From positions 4,336,501 to 4,400,500 of the forward strand of contig NZ_CP087106.1 in NCBI RefSeq assembly GCF_028583545.1: a stretch of DNA of 64,000 nt, in the 5' to 3' direction. Positions 33,223 to 44,287 of the stretch are shown here, piece after piece. How positions within the stretch are numbered: the stretch's first letter is position 1; the number at the start of each line of letters is the position of its first letter. The notes under the pieces are model-generated. The model was not told the origin of the DNA and searched no databases. It was given only the letters and a program-made list of their open reading frames with translations. This DNA comes from Methylobacterium sp. NMS14P (GTDB lineage Bacteria; Pseudomonadota; Alphaproteobacteria; Rhizobiales; Beijerinckiaceae). The translations under genes were made by a program, and so were the position numbers.

Positions 33223-33870
33223 TCAGGCGAGCGGGCCCGGGATGGCGATCTCCGCCTCGCTGAGCAGGCGCGCCTCGTGGCGGCGCACGAACAGCCACAG
33301 GGCCAGGCCGCCGAACACCACCAGGGCCAGCAGGGTCAGGCCCACCGGACCGACGATGTGCTCGATCTGGCGCCCGCAATAGTACGAGCCGATGCCCATG
33401 CTGCCGGCCCAGACGATGCCGCCGAGGGCGTTGAAGGCGAAGAAGCGGCGCGCGTCCAGCCGGTTCACCCCGGCGAGCAGGGCCGCGTAGGCGCGCAGCA
33501 TCGCGGTGAAGCGGCCGAAGAACACGATCTTCCCGCCGTGCTGGCGGAACAGGTACTGGCCGAGCTTGAGCCGCCCGTGGTCGAGGGCGATGAGGTGGCC
33601 GTAGCGCAGCAGCAGCGGCATGCCCCAGCGCCGCCCCGCCCAGTAGCCGACATTGTCGCCCAGGATCGCCGCCGCCGCCGCCGCCGCCGCGGCGATGACC
33701 AGGCCGATGTTCAGGTTGCCGGTGCTGCCGGCGTAGACGGCGGCCGAGATCAGCACCGTCTCGCCCGGGCACGGCACGCCGGCGCTCTCGAGGGTGATGA
33801 TCACGAAGATCGCGATATATCCGTAATTCGCGATCAGGTCGGCGATGGGCAGGTCGTTCAGGAAGGCCAT
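33223..33870 (-). CDS. DedA family membrane protein
   Basis: A 215-residue inner-membrane protein of the DedA/SNARE-associated family with about five hydrophobic segments. It carries ESAGVPCPGETVLI in the first re-entrant loop and FGRFTAMLRAYAALLAGVNRL in the second, including the conserved Arg residues. DedA proteins are thought to move lipids (such as undecaprenyl phosphate or phosphatidylethanolamine) across the membrane. Start at the ATG at 33870. It converges on the nuclease gene with only six bases between stop codons. Confidence 0.92.
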   Translation of the reverse strand: MAFLNDLPIADLIANYGYIAIFVIITLESAGVPCPGETVLISAAVYAGSTGNLNIGLVIAAAAAAAAAILGDNVGYWAGRRWGMPLLLRYGHLIALDHGRLKLGQYLFRQHGGKIVFFGRFTAMLRAYAALLAGVNRLDARRFFAFNALGGIVWAGSMGIGSYYCGRQIEHIVGPVGLTLLALVVFGGLALWLFVRRHEARLLSEAEIAIPGPLA

Positions 33871-33961
33871 GCGGTCCTCGGGCCGGTCTCCGGGCAAAGC
33901 CCGGGGACACAAGCGGACGGAACGTGGCCTTTGAAGGGCCGATCTGCGGCGCGCGGCGCGC

Positions 33962-34441
33962 TCAGAGGACTTTCAGCAGGGCCTCGGCGCCCGAGGCCTC
34001 CGCCTTCGAGGGCGTCTCCTCGACGTTGAGGATCCGGACGACGCCGTCCTCGACCACCATCGAGTAGCGCTTCGAGCGCATCCCGAGGCCGAAACCCGTG
34101 CCGTCCATCTCCAGGCCGAGGGCCTTGGCGAAATCGGCGTTGCCGTCGGCGAGGAATTCCAGCCCCTCGGCGCCGCTCGCCTTCGACCACGCGTCGAGCA
34201 CGAACACGTCGTTGACGCTCGTCACCGCGATGGCGTCGATGCCCCGCCCGAGGATCTCGTCCTTGTGGGTGACGAAGCCCGGCAGGTGGTTGCGGTGGCA
34301 GCTGGGGGTGAACGCGCCCGGCACGCCGATCAGGACCACGCGCCGGCCCTTGAACACGTCGTCGGTGGTGCGCGCGAGCGGGCCCTCGGGGCCGATCACC
34401 CGGAAGGTGGCCTGGGGCAGGTGGTCGCCGACCTGGATCAT
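33962..34441 (-). CDS. peroxiredoxin (Prx5 type)
   Basis: A 159-residue peroxiredoxin with the peroxidatic Cys48 in PGAFTPSCHRNHLPGF. There is no second cysteine, so it must be a 1-Cys enzyme that takes electrons from glutathione/glutaredoxin or another thiol. The ATG at 34441 (MIQVGDHLP) fits the family start. It is 91 bases upstream of dedA on the same strand. Confidence 0.94.
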   Translation of the reverse strand: MIQVGDHLPQATFRVIGPEGPLARTTDDVFKGRRVVLIGVPGAFTPSCHRNHLPGFVTHKDEILGRGIDAIAVTSVNDVFVLDAWSKASGAEGLEFLADGNADFAKALGLEMDGTGFGLGMRSKRYSMVVEDGVVRILNVEETPSKAEASGAEALLKVL

Positions 34442-34768
34442 CGCGGGTCCCTCGTTGTCGCGCGCTGGGATGGCGCGCGTGAGCAGCGCGCCTGACCTAG
34501 CGTGGCAGGGGGTGACTGTCGAGGATGCGGCCGGCTCCGGCTCGGACCGTCCTCGCGGCCCGAGCAGCTCGATGAAGGCTGCCCCGGCCCCGAGGAACGC
34601 CGCTCCCGCCGTCATGACCGTCGAGCCTCGGCTGCGACCGCGCCGGCGGCGACGCGGACCGACCCCGGTATCGTGGGACAGAGATCGAGACGCGCACGAG
34701 CATGGGGCAGGCTCGCTGCGTCCCTTTCGCCCGCTGGACAACGGAGGGGCGCGGCGTAGCATGGCCCC
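34442..34768. other. intergenic region, no gene seen
   Basis: A 327-base gap between the divergent peroxiredoxin and YqgE genes. It is GC-rich with some short open frames of poor coding character. It presumably holds both promoters; I could not assign them. Confidence 0.5.
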
Positions 34769-35422
34769 ATGGCGCACCCTCCGCACCGCAGGCCTGACCC
34801 CTCATCGGCGGCATCGTCGCCGCTCCGGACGGAGCTGGCGGGCCCGCACTTCCTCGACGGGCAGTTCCTCGTGGCCATGCCCGGCATGGCCGACGAGCGC
34901 TTCGCCCGCACGGTGATCTACGTCTGCGCCCATTCCGCCGACGGGGCCATGGGCATCATCGTCAACAAGGCGGCGACCGACATCAGCATGCCGGACCTCC
35001 TGGTCCAGCTCGACGTGGCGCCCGAGGCGGACGCGATTCGCCTGCGCGAGCGGGTCGGCCACATGCCGGTCCTGATGGGCGGCCCGGTGGAGGGACGGCG
35101 CGGCTTCGTGCTCCACAGCGACGATTTCCACATCCAGCAGTCGACGCTGATCATCGACGACGGCATCTGCCTGACCGCGACCGTGGAGATCCTCCGGGCC
35201 ATCGCCAGCGGCGACGGCCCGGCCAGCGCCGTGCTGGCGCTCGGCTACGCCGGCTGGCAGGCGGGGCAGCTGGAGAGCGAGATCATGGCCAACGGCTGGC
35301 TCAACTGCCCGGCCGACCCGGCCCTGATCTTCAACGCCGACCTCGACGCCAAGTACGACCTCGCCCTGCGGGCCAACGGCATCGACCCGGCGATGCTGTC
35401 GATGACCGCCGGCCGGGCCTGA
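34769..35422 (+). CDS. YqgE/AlgH family protein (UPF0301)
   Basis: A 217-residue soluble protein of the DUF179 family. The core matches: [27 protein letters not shown], then [11 protein letters not shown] and [15 protein letters not shown]. In Pseudomonas AlgH affects alginate, but the general function is unknown. The first 25 residues are Pro/Ser-rich and may be non-conserved; a later start is possible. Confidence 0.92.
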   Translation: MAHPPHRRPDPSSAASSPLRTELAGPHFLDGQFLVAMPGMADERFARTVIYVCAHSADGAMGIIVNKAATDISMPDLLVQLDVAPEADAIRLRERVGHMPVLMGGPVEGRRGFVLHSDDFHIQQSTLIIDDGICLTATVEILRAIASGDGPASAVLALGYAGWQAGQLESEIMANGWLNCPADPALIFNADLDAKYDLALRANGIDPAMLSMTAGRA

Positions 35423-35486
35423 CCCGGCCGCGCCTCCGGAACCTCGAACCCGCCCCCGGTCGCGCCGGCGATCCTGCGCGGGCCGC

Positions 35487-36469
35487 CTATTCGGGCAGCG
35501 CGTCGCCGCCGCCGACCGCGTCCGGGTTCATGCCCTCGACGGCCGGTTTGGGCCGCGGCCGGCGAGGCGCCACGGCGGCGGTGGGCGTCGCCGTGTTGGC
35601 GCCGAGCCGGGTGGCCAGGGCCAGGGCGCGGTTCTCCGTCACCCGCAGATGGCAGAACCCGTGGGTGCCCTCGCGCGCGTAGGTGCGGCAGAGCTGCTCC
35701 CGGTCGGACGAGAAGGCCGCCTGCTCGCTGACGATCGGCCGGACGTCCTCGCGCCGGGCCCGCTGGGTCATCAGCTTGTAATTGTCCCGGACGGCCTTGT
35801 CGGCGACGCCGCGGGCCGTGTCGAACTCGCCGGCCCGCGGGATCAGGGTGGCGGCGCCGGGCCCCCAGAGGCCGACCGGCGTGGTCGCGCAATCCGCCGC
35901 CGAGAAGGTGCAGACCGGGCCCGAACCCAGGCTCGAGACCAGCACGCCGCCGTCGGTCACGTCGAAGCGCAGCGGGCACTCGGCCCCGGCGGCCTCGAAG
36001 CGCGGCACGCCCTCGGGCTTGCCCTCGGCGGTGAGCGTCACCGGATTGCCGCCCGCGAGCGGCACCGTGCACGAATCCGCCGGCTGCGAGATCTTGGTCC
36101 CGGGCAGCTTGATCCGCGCCGTGACGGCGGTGCCGGAGCGCTCCAGCTTCAGGGATCCGGACAGGCCGTTGAGCTGCAGCTCCTGGCCGATCACGCCGTC
36201 CTCGGAGGGCGTCTTCAGCACGACCGGGCGGGCCGGGGCGGGGGCGGGCCGGGGCGCCTCGGGGCCGCGGGCGGGCCCGGCTCGCCCGGCGCCGCCGGGG
36301 CGGGCGCCGGCTCCGGCAGGCCGCGCGGCGGCGTCGGCGGCCGCTCCGGCTTGATGCCGAACAGGCGCTCGAAGAAGTTCTGGGCCCGCGCCGGGGGCGC
36401 GGCGAGCATCCCGGGCGCCGCGACGGCGACCGCCAGGATCGGGAGCAGGAGGCTGCGGGTCGGGCGCAT
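35487..36469 (-). pseudogene. exported protein gene with apparent frameshift
   Basis: The N-terminus is read from an ATG at 36469 (MRPTRSLLLPILAVAVAAPG, then a signal-peptide end near ARAQ) but stops at 36215 in a Pro-rich stretch. The remainder, about 250 residues including VVLKTPSEDGVIGQELQLNG and two Cys pairs, is open in the next frame down to 35487, without a start or export signal of its own. The shift falls in the G/C runs around 36235-36300. It may be a real mutation, a sequencing error, or slippage. Product family unknown; the C-terminal EQLCRTYAREGTHGFCHLR has conserved-looking cysteines. Confidence 0.7.
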
Positions 36470-36861
36470 CGGACTCTACGACGGGGACACGAGGTGGCGG
36501 GGCCACGCGCAACCCCTTGTCGAAACGTTAACACGCCGTCGATGGCGCCGACGTGGCAGCGGAGCAACAAAATGCAGCCACGCCACCGGGCCGTCGGCGG
36601 CCGTGCGGCGAGATCCTGCCGGAATGACAAGGGGATGGCGCGGATCTGCGTGGCCGATCCCGCCGCGCAGGCTTCGCCTTGCGGGCCCGGAACGGGCTTC
36701 TTATATCGCCCTCGACGCGGGATTGCGCGCTGGGTTTCAGCCGTTCACGGCCCTTGATCCGGCCCGGGTCCCATACTCACATCACCCCCGACACCGCCAT
36801 GGGCCGAGCTGCTTCGGGGCTCGGCGGTCTGCTTGAACGCGACACAAAGAGGGATCCCACC
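36470..36861 (+). other. upstream region of dnaK
   Basis: A 392-base gap between the divergent frameshifted gene and dnaK. It holds the RpoH-type promoter at 36678-36706 and a leader of about 150 bases. No gene is seen. Confidence 0.6.
36678..36706 (+). promoter_or_regulatory. RpoH-type heat-shock promoter of dnaK
   Basis: CTTG at 36678-36681, 18 bases, then CTTATAT at 36700-36706. This matches the alphaproteobacterial RpoH consensus CTTG-N17/18-CYTATNT. Transcription would start near 36713, giving a leader of about 150 bases. The match is by eye. Confidence 0.65.
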
Positions 36862-38778
<1,917 letters not shown>

Positions 38779-38799
38779 CGCGCGTTTCTGATACGACCG

Positions 38800-38830
38800 C
38801 GCAGGGCCGGAGCGATCCGGCCCTGCGTTT
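38800..38830 (+). terminator. rho-independent terminator after dnaK
   Basis: An 11-base stem (CGCAGGGCCGG / CCGGCCCTGCG) with six-base loop AGCGAT and a following TTT, 22 bases after the dnaK stop. It should reduce read-through into dnaJ, which would then need its own promoter. Confidence 0.85.
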
Positions 38831-38855
38831 GCGTGGGCAGCTGATCCGAAGGCTC

Positions 38856-38970
38856 CGTCGTTCCGGGGACGCGAAGCGGGGCCCGGGATCCAGGTTCGCC
38901 GACAGATCGAAGGTCTGCACCGTCGATGCTTCTGGATTCCGGGCTCGCCTTCGGCGCCCCGGAATGCCGG
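38856..38970. repeat. family III dispersed palindrome
   Basis: Left arm about 38856-38893 (CGTTCCGGGGACGCGAAGC, CCCGGGATCCAG) and right arm about 38931-38970 (CTGGATTCCGGGCTCGC, CGCCCCGGAATG), separated by about 40 bases. It lies between the dnaK terminator and dnaJ. Confidence 0.85.
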
Positions 38971-39031
38971 AGCGATGGTAGAAGCGTCGCGATCCGGAGT
39001 TCGGGCCGACGGGAAGGCACCTGAGGGCGGG

Positions 39032-40177
39032 ATGTCGAAGCGGGACTATTACGAGATCCTGGGGGTCACCAAGACCGCCACGGAAGGCGAGATGAAGGTC
39101 GCCTTCCGCAAGCTCGCGATGACCTATCATCCCGACCGGAATCCCGGCGACAAGGACGCCGAGATCAAGTTCAAGGAAATCAACGAGGCCTATCAGTGCC
39201 TCTCGGACGGCCAGAAGCGCGCCGCCTACGACCGGTTCGGCCACGCGGCCTTCAGCCAGGGCGGGGGCGGCCCCGGATTCGGCAACGAGTTCGGCGACTT
39301 CATGTCGGACATCTTCGACAATTTCTTCGGCGACGGCCGTGGGGCCGCCGGCGGCGGCCGTGGGCGCGGCGGCGCGCCGGGCCGCGAGCGCGGGGCCGAC
39401 CTGCGCTACAACCTCGAGATCACCCTCGAGGAGGCGTTCCTCGGCAAGGCCGAGACCATCAAGATCCCGACCTCGATCACCTGCGAGGTCTGCGACGGGT
39501 CCGGCGCGAAGCCCGGCTCGAAGCCGCGGACCTGCCCGACCTGCGCGGGCTACGGACGGGTCCGGGCGGCGCAGGGCTTCTTCGCCATCGAGCGGACCTG
39601 CCCCAACTGCCACGGCCGCGGCGAGATCGTCGACGATCCCTGCACCGCCTGCCAGGGCGCCGGCCGGGTCAACCGCGAGCGCACCCTCTCGATCAACGTG
39701 CCGGCGGGCGTCGATGACGGGCTGCGGATCCGGCTCGCCGGCGAGGGCGAGAGCGGCCTGCGCGGCGGGCCGGCGGGCGACCTCTACGTCTTCCTGTCGA
39801 TCAAGCAGCACGAGTTCTTCCAGCGCGACGGCGCCGACCTGTTCTGCCGGGTGCCGATCTCGATGGTGACGGCCGCGCTGTCGGGCGAGATCACCGTGCC
39901 GGTGATCGACGGCTCGCAGACGCAGGTGCGCATCCCCGCGGGGACGCAGACCGCCAAGCAGTTCCGCATCAAGGGCAAGGGCATGCCGGTGCTGCGCTCG
40001 CGGGAGGTCGGCGACCTCTACATCCAGGTCTTCGTCGAGACCCCGCAGAACCTGACCAAGCGCCAGCGCGAGCTGCTCCAGGAGTTCGACCAGTCGGCCT
40101 CCCCGGAGAACCATCCCGAATCCGCGGGCTTCTTCTCGAAGGTGCGGGACTTCTTCGGGGGCGCGGTCCGGCCGTGA
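39032..40177 (+). CDS. dnaJ: co-chaperone DnaJ (Hsp40)
   Basis: A 381-residue type I J-protein. The J domain (1-70) has HPD in [11 protein letters not shown]; a Gly-rich linker follows ([11 protein letters not shown]). The zinc region has four CxxCxGxG repeats: [24 protein letters not shown] and [10 protein letters not shown]-terminal substrate domain completes it. The ATG at 39032 fits the family start. It is 253 bases from dnaK, with a terminator and a palindrome between them. Confidence 0.97.
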   Translation: MSKRDYYEILGVTKTATEGEMKVAFRKLAMTYHPDRNPGDKDAEIKFKEINEAYQCLSDGQKRAAYDRFGHAAFSQGGGGPGFGNEFGDFMSDIFDNFFGDGRGAAGGGRGRGGAPGRERGADLRYNLEITLEEAFLGKAETIKIPTSITCEVCDGSGAKPGSKPRTCPTCAGYGRVRAAQGFFAIERTCPNCHGRGEIVDDPCTACQGAGRVNRERTLSINVPAGVDDGLRIRLAGEGESGLRGGPAGDLYVFLSIKQHEFFQRDGADLFCRVPISMVTAALSGEITVPVIDGSQTQVRIPAGTQTAKQFRIKGKGMPVLRSREVGDLYIQVFVETPQNLTKRQRELLQEFDQSASPENHPESAGFFSKVRDFFGGAVRP

Positions 40178-40317
40178 GGCCGGATCCGAAACCCGGGACG
40201 GCCCGTTATGCAAGCGGCCGGCGTGGCTTGCTTACCCTAGGCGCCGCGCCGGCTTGGCTGTAAGACAGCGCCGTTCTTTAGCCTTTCATTCTCATTCGGC
40301 ATCAAGGAATCCAGGAC

Positions 40318-40956
40318 TTGCCGCCGCTCCGCCGTCCCAACGCGAAGGCTCCTGAGGGCAGGAGCGCGATTTTCGGGCCGCGGCGCGACCCGCTCGAGGA
40401 CGAGGCCCGGTTCCTGCGGTCCTGGTTCGAGCGCCCCCTGGTCACGGGTGCGGTGACGCCGTCGGGCAAGATGCTCGCCCGGACCATGGCCGCCTACGTC
40501 GACCCGCGCCTGGATGGGCCGGTGGTCGAGCTCGGACCCGGCACCGGCCCGGTGACCGAGGCGCTGATCCGGCGCGGTGTCGCGCCGGAGCGGCTGATCC
40601 TCGTGGAGTTCAACCCCGACTTCTGCCGCCTCCTGGCCCATCGCTTCCCCGGCGTGCGGGTCATCCAGGGCGACGCCTACAACATGCGCGCGAGCCTCCA
40701 GGACGTGCTGACGCAGCCCGCGGCCGCGACGATCTCGAGCCTGCCGCTGTTCACCAAGCCGCTGGAGCAGCGGCTCGACCTGCTCAACACCGCCCACGAC
40801 CTGATGCGGCCGGGCGCGCCGTTCGTGCAGTTCACCTACGCGGTCGTCCCGCCGATCCCGGCCCGCTGCGAGGCCGGCAGCTACACCGCCGACCGCTCCA
40901 ACCGGGTCTGGCTGAACCTGCCGCCGGCGCGGGTCTGGGTCTACCGTCGGCCCTGA
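40318..40956 (+). CDS. pmtA: phospholipid N-methyltransferase-like SAM enzyme (PmtA type)
   Basis: A 212-residue class I methyltransferase. Motif I is VVELGPGTGPVTEAL, and the N-terminal DEARFLRSWFERPLVTGAVTPSG is typical of the PmtA group that methylates phosphatidylethanolamine on the way to phosphatidylcholine. ISSLPLFTKP corresponds to motif IV. The apparent start is a TTG at 40318 (LPPLRRPNAKAP), preceded by AAGGA about 13 bases upstream. The same order after dnaKJ is, from memory, found in relatives. rRNA adenine methyltransferase (KsgA-like) is the alternative family, judged less likely. Confidence 0.75.
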   Translation: MPPLRRPNAKAPEGRSAIFGPRRDPLEDEARFLRSWFERPLVTGAVTPSGKMLARTMAAYVDPRLDGPVVELGPGTGPVTEALIRRGVAPERLILVEFNPDFCRLLAHRFPGVRVIQGDAYNMRASLQDVLTQPAAATISSLPLFTKPLEQRLDLLNTAHDLMRPGAPFVQFTYAVVPPIPARCEAGSYTADRSNRVWLNLPPARVWVYRRP

Positions 40957-41065
40957 CCTGAACACGGCCTGAGCGAACAGGTCACGTTGGCGTCAACTGG
41001 AAAGGCGCAGACCTGTGACACGGCCGGACGCCACAGGGCGACCGGCGTGGATCAGGAGAACGCCG

Positions 41066-41383
41066 ATGTTCACCAAGACCGCACGGACCCGCTTGGCCGC
41101 CGCCCTGGCCTTCGGCGGACTCGCCCTCGCGGCCCCGGCCATGGCCGCGCCCCTCGGCCGCGACGCCGGCCTGCAGGCGGAGGCCGGCGACATCCAGACC
41201 GTCCAGTACGGCTACGGCTACGGGCACCGCCACGGCGGCTGGGGTCACCGCGGCTACGGCCCGCGCCATCACCACCACGGCTGGGGCCGGGGCCACCATC
41301 ACGGCTGGGGCCACCGCGGCTTCGGCCCGCGTCACCATCACCACGGCGGCTGGGGCCATCGCCACGGCTACGGCCGCTGGTAA
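41066..41383 (+). CDS. small secreted Gly/His-rich protein with internal duplication
   Basis: A 105-residue exported protein: signal peptide residues 1-28 (MFTKTARTRLAAALAFGGLA, ending near AMAAP), a short linker, then a Gly/His/Trp/Tyr-rich tail of about 50 residues. The tail contains two near-identical copies of a GWGHRGxGPRHHHHG unit. It probably binds metal ions through its histidine clusters (inference). Similar secreted low-complexity proteins occur in Hyphomicrobiales with unknown roles. AGGAG lies upstream of the ATG. Confidence 0.75.
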   Translation: MFTKTARTRLAAALAFGGLALAAPAMAAPLGRDAGLQAEAGDIQTVQYGYGYGHRHGGWGHRGYGPRHHHHGWGRGHHHGWGHRGFGPRHHHHGGWGHRHGYGRW

Positions 41384-41399
41384 GGGCTTCGAGCCCGCC

Positions 41400-41432
41400 C
41401 CGCCCGGCCACGGCTCCGTGATGACCGGGCGC
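41400..41432. terminator. stem-loop between converging genes
   Basis: CGCCCGG (41401-41407) pairs with CCGGGCG (41425-41431), with a smaller inner hairpin (CACGG/CCGTG). It lies between the 3' ends of the His-rich protein gene and deoA. No T-run. Confidence 0.4.
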
Positions 41433-41437
41433 GGCCG

Positions 41438-42742
41438 CTAACCGGCGCCCACCCGCTCGAGGACGGGCGGCCGCTCCTGCGGCGCGTCGCCCATCCGGTA
41501 GGCCGCCCGCAGCGCGGCCTCCGCCCGGTCCGCCGCGGCCTCGTCGGCCGCGTGGACGATCCCGAGCAGGCCGCCGGACGATCCGGGGCCGGCGAGATCC
41601 GTGAAGCCGACGCGCGGGTCGACCGGATCCTCCGGCCGCGTGCGTCCGCCGCCGAGCCCGATCACCGCCAGGCCCAGCGCCCGCGTGGCGATCCCCGCGA
41701 CGGTCCCGTCCTGACGGACCGGCCGCCGCACCGGCGCGGCGGGCAGATGCGCGTCCGGCCTCTCCAGGAGATCGCCCGGCCCGCCGAGCGCCGCGACCAT
41801 GCGGCCGAAGCCCTCGGCCGCCCGGCCCGAGGCGAGGGCCCGCTCCAGCCGCTCCGCGGCGCTGACGCGGTCCGGCGCGAGGCCGCCGACGACCAGCATC
41901 TCCGCGCCCAGCGCCACCGTGACCGCGTGGAAGCGCGGCTCGCGGCGCGCGCCCGTCAGGTAGTCGATCGCGTAGGCGACCTCGACGGCGTTGCCGGCCG
42001 CGCTGGCGAGCGGCGCGTCCATGTCGGTGATCAGCGCGGCGGTGCGCAGGCCGGCCCCCTCCGCCACCGTGACGATGCTCTGGGCCAGCGCCCGCGCCTC
42101 GGGCACGCCCGCCATGAAGGCGCCGGAGCCCTGCTTCACGTCCATCACGAGCCCGTCGAGCCCGGCGGCGAGCTTCTTCGACAGGATCGAGGCGGTGATC
42201 AGGTCGCGGGACTCGACCGTGCCGGTGACGTCGCGGATCGCGTAGAGGCGCCGGTCCGCGGGCGCGAGTTCGGCGGTCTGCCCGATGATGGCGCAGCCGA
42301 CCGTGCCGACCACCCGGCGGAACGCGTCGAGCCCGGGCGTGGCGTCGTAGCCCGGGATGCTGCCGAGCTTGTCCAGCGTCCCGCCGGTATGGCCGAGGCC
42401 GCGCCCCGAGATCATCGGCACGTAGCCGCCGCAGGCCGCGACCATCGGGGCGAGCGGCAGGCTCACCGCGTCACCGATCCCGCCGGTGGAGTGCTTGTCG
42501 AGGACGGGCCCGGGCAGGTCCCAGGCGAGGACCCGGCCCGACTCGGCCATCGCGCGGGTCAGCGCCACCCGCTCCGGCAGCGACAGGCCGCGGAAGAACA
42601 CCGCCATGGCGAAGGCCGCCGCCTGCCCCTCCCCGACCGTGCCGTCGGTGAGGCCGCGGATGAAGGCGTCGATCGCCTCCGGCTCGAGGGGCTGGCCGTC
42701 GCGCTTGGCCCGGATCGTCTCCTGGGGAAGCCGCACGCTCAC
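41438..42742 (-). CDS. deoA: thymidine phosphorylase
   Basis: A 434-residue pyrimidine nucleoside phosphorylase that converts thymidine and phosphate to thymine and deoxyribose-1-phosphate. It has the family signature SGRGLGHTGGTLDKLGSIPG (about residues 112-131) and KHSTGGIGDAVSLPLAPMVAACGG near residue 83. Its start overlaps the end of deoC by four bases (ATGA type), so translation is coupled. Last gene of the cdd-pnp-deoC-deoA operon. Confidence 0.95.
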   Translation of the reverse strand: MSVRLPQETIRAKRDGQPLEPEAIDAFIRGLTDGTVGEGQAAAFAMAVFFRGLSLPERVALTRAMAESGRVLAWDLPGPVLDKHSTGGIGDAVSLPLAPMVAACGGYVPMISGRGLGHTGGTLDKLGSIPGYDATPGLDAFRRVVGTVGCAIIGQTAELAPADRRLYAIRDVTGTVESRDLITASILSKKLAAGLDGLVMDVKQGSGAFMAGVPEARALAQSIVTVAEGAGLRTAALITDMDAPLASAAGNAVEVAYAIDYLTGARREPRFHAVTVALGAEMLVVGGLAPDRVSAAERLERALASGRAAEGFGRMVAALGGPGDLLERPDAHLPAAPVRRPVRQDGTVAGIATRALGLAVIGLGGGRTRPEDPVDPRVGFTDLAGPGSSGGLLGIVHAADEAAADRAEAALRAAYRMGDAPQERPPVLERVGAG

Positions 42743-43470
42743 AGCGTCCGCGCCCGGATCAGGGTCTCGAACAGGCTGCTCGCCCCGAGCCGGAAGGTTC
42801 TCGGGCTCACCCAGCCCGGGCCCATCAGCCGGTCGGCCAGGTCGAGGTAGGTGGCGGCGTCGGCGACGCTGCGCAGGCCGCCGGAGACCTTCAGGCCCGC
42901 GGGGCGGCCGCCCGCGCGGATCTCCGCCAGCATCGCCTCGGCGGCCTCCGGGGTCGCCGAGACCGGGCTCTTGCCCGTGGAGGTCTTCAGGAAATCGGCG
43001 CCCGCCTCCAGGGCGATCCGGCTGGCCTCCCGGATCCGCCCGGGATCGGCGAGTTCGCCCGTCTCCAGGATCACCTTGAGGGTCGCGGACCCGCAGGTGT
43101 CGCGCACGGCCTCGACCATGTCGCGGGCGACCGCCGCCTCGCCCCGCAGCAGCGCGCCGTAGGGCAGGACGAGGTCGATCTCGTCGGCGCCGTCGCGCAG
43201 GGCCTCGGCGGTGTCGTCGGTGGCGCGGGCGCAGTCCTCGCCACCCGCGGGGAAGTTGATCACCGTGGCGATCCGGATGCCGGTGCTCCCCAGCGCCCGC
43301 GCCCCCTGCGCGACGAAGCGCGGCCAGACGCAGATCGCCGCGACGCCGCCGCGCTTCGCGTCCCGGCAGAGGGCGTCGATCCGAGTCTCGGTGCAGGTCT
43401 CGCCGAGATCGGTGAGGTCGAGGAGCGGCAGGACCCGGCGGGCGACCGCGCCGGCTTCGGAATCAGTCAT
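42739..43470 (-). CDS. deoC: deoxyribose-phosphate aldolase
   Basis: A 243-residue class I aldolase that splits deoxyribose-5-phosphate into acetaldehyde and glyceraldehyde-3-phosphate. The Schiff-base lysine is Lys162 in FLKTSTGKSP; the second active-site lysine lies in GLKVSGGLR. Upstream DEIDLVLPYG contains the conserved Asp. The gene overlaps pnp by eight bases and deoA by four. No phosphopentomutase gene is in the window, although it would be needed to connect the phosphorylases to this enzyme. Confidence 0.95.
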   Translation of the reverse strand: MTDSEAGAVARRVLPLLDLTDLGETCTETRIDALCRDAKRGGVAAICVWPRFVAQGARALGSTGIRIATVINFPAGGEDCARATDDTAEALRDGADEIDLVLPYGALLRGEAAVARDMVEAVRDTCGSATLKVILETGELADPGRIREASRIALEAGADFLKTSTGKSPVSATPEAAEAMLAEIRAGGRPAGLKVSGGLRSVADAATYLDLADRLMGPGWVSPRTFRLGASSLFETLIRARTL

Positions 43471-44287
43471 CGGCTGTCTCTCCGTCGGGCAGGGCGGCCA
43501 CGAAGGCCCGGACCAGGCGGCCGAGATCCTCCGCGGCCCGGGCCGCCACCGCCTTCGTCTCCGCGTGGTGCGGCGCGCCGCCGGCGATGCCGGCCGCGAG
43601 GTTCGTCACGACCGAGACCGCCGCCACCGGCAGGTCGAGGAACCGGGCGAGGATCACCTCGGGCACGGTCGACATGCCCACGAGGTCGGCGCCCAGGATG
43701 CCGGCCATCCGCACCTCCGCGGGCGTCTCGAAGCTCGGGCCCGAGAACCACGCGTAGATCCCCTCCCCGAGAGGCACGCCGCAGGCCTCGGCCGCCGCGC
43801 GGAGCCGCGCCCGCAGATCCGGGTCGTAGGCCTCGGTCATCGGCACGAACCGGGCGTCGCTGGCCTCGCCGATCAGCGGGTTCAGGCCGGAGAGGTTGAT
43901 GTGGTCGGCGAGCAGCACGAGGCTGCCGGGCCCCGTCACCGGCCGCAGCGATCCCGAGGCGTTGGTGAGCAGCAGGCGCCGGGCGCCGAGGTGCCGGGCA
44001 CAGGCGAGCGGCACCCGCATCACCGCCGGGTCGCCGCGCTCGTAGGCGTGGGCCCGCCCCTCGAAGATCAGAACCTTGCGGCCGGCGAGGCGCCCGCGAT
44101 GCAGCCGGCCGCCGTGGCCGCTGACGCCCGGTCCCGGAAAGCCCGGGATCGCCGCGTAGTCGACGGCGGTCGCGTCCGTGAGGGCGGCCGCGATCCCGCC
44201 GAGGCCGGTGCCGGTCACCACCGCGCAGGCGTAGGGCCCGGCGAAGCCGGCGGCGCGCAGGGCGTCGCGGGCGGCCGCCTCACTCAC
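43463..44287 (-). CDS. purine-nucleoside phosphorylase (trimeric type)
   Basis: A 274-residue phosphorylase of the PNP/MTAP family. Motifs are VTGTGLGGIAA at the N-terminus, a phosphate-binding GHGGRLHRGRLAGRKV and LTNASGSLRPVTGPGSLVLLADHIN. These suggest the PunA-type trimeric enzyme acting on inosine and guanosine. The GMSTVPEV segment is also typical. Eight-base overlaps with cdd before it and deoC after it indicate a tight operon. Confidence 0.93.
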   Translation of the reverse strand: MSEAAARDALRAAGFAGPYACAVVTGTGLGGIAAALTDATAVDYAAIPGFPGPGVSGHGGRLHRGRLAGRKVLIFEGRAHAYERGDPAVMRVPLACARHLGARRLLLTNASGSLRPVTGPGSLVLLADHINLSGLNPLIGEASDARFVPMTEAYDPDLRARLRAAAEACGVPLGEGIYAWFSGPSFETPAEVRMAGILGADLVGMSTVPEVILARFLDLPVAAVSVVTNLAAGIAGGAPHHAETKAVAARAAEDLGRLVRAFVAALPDGETADD

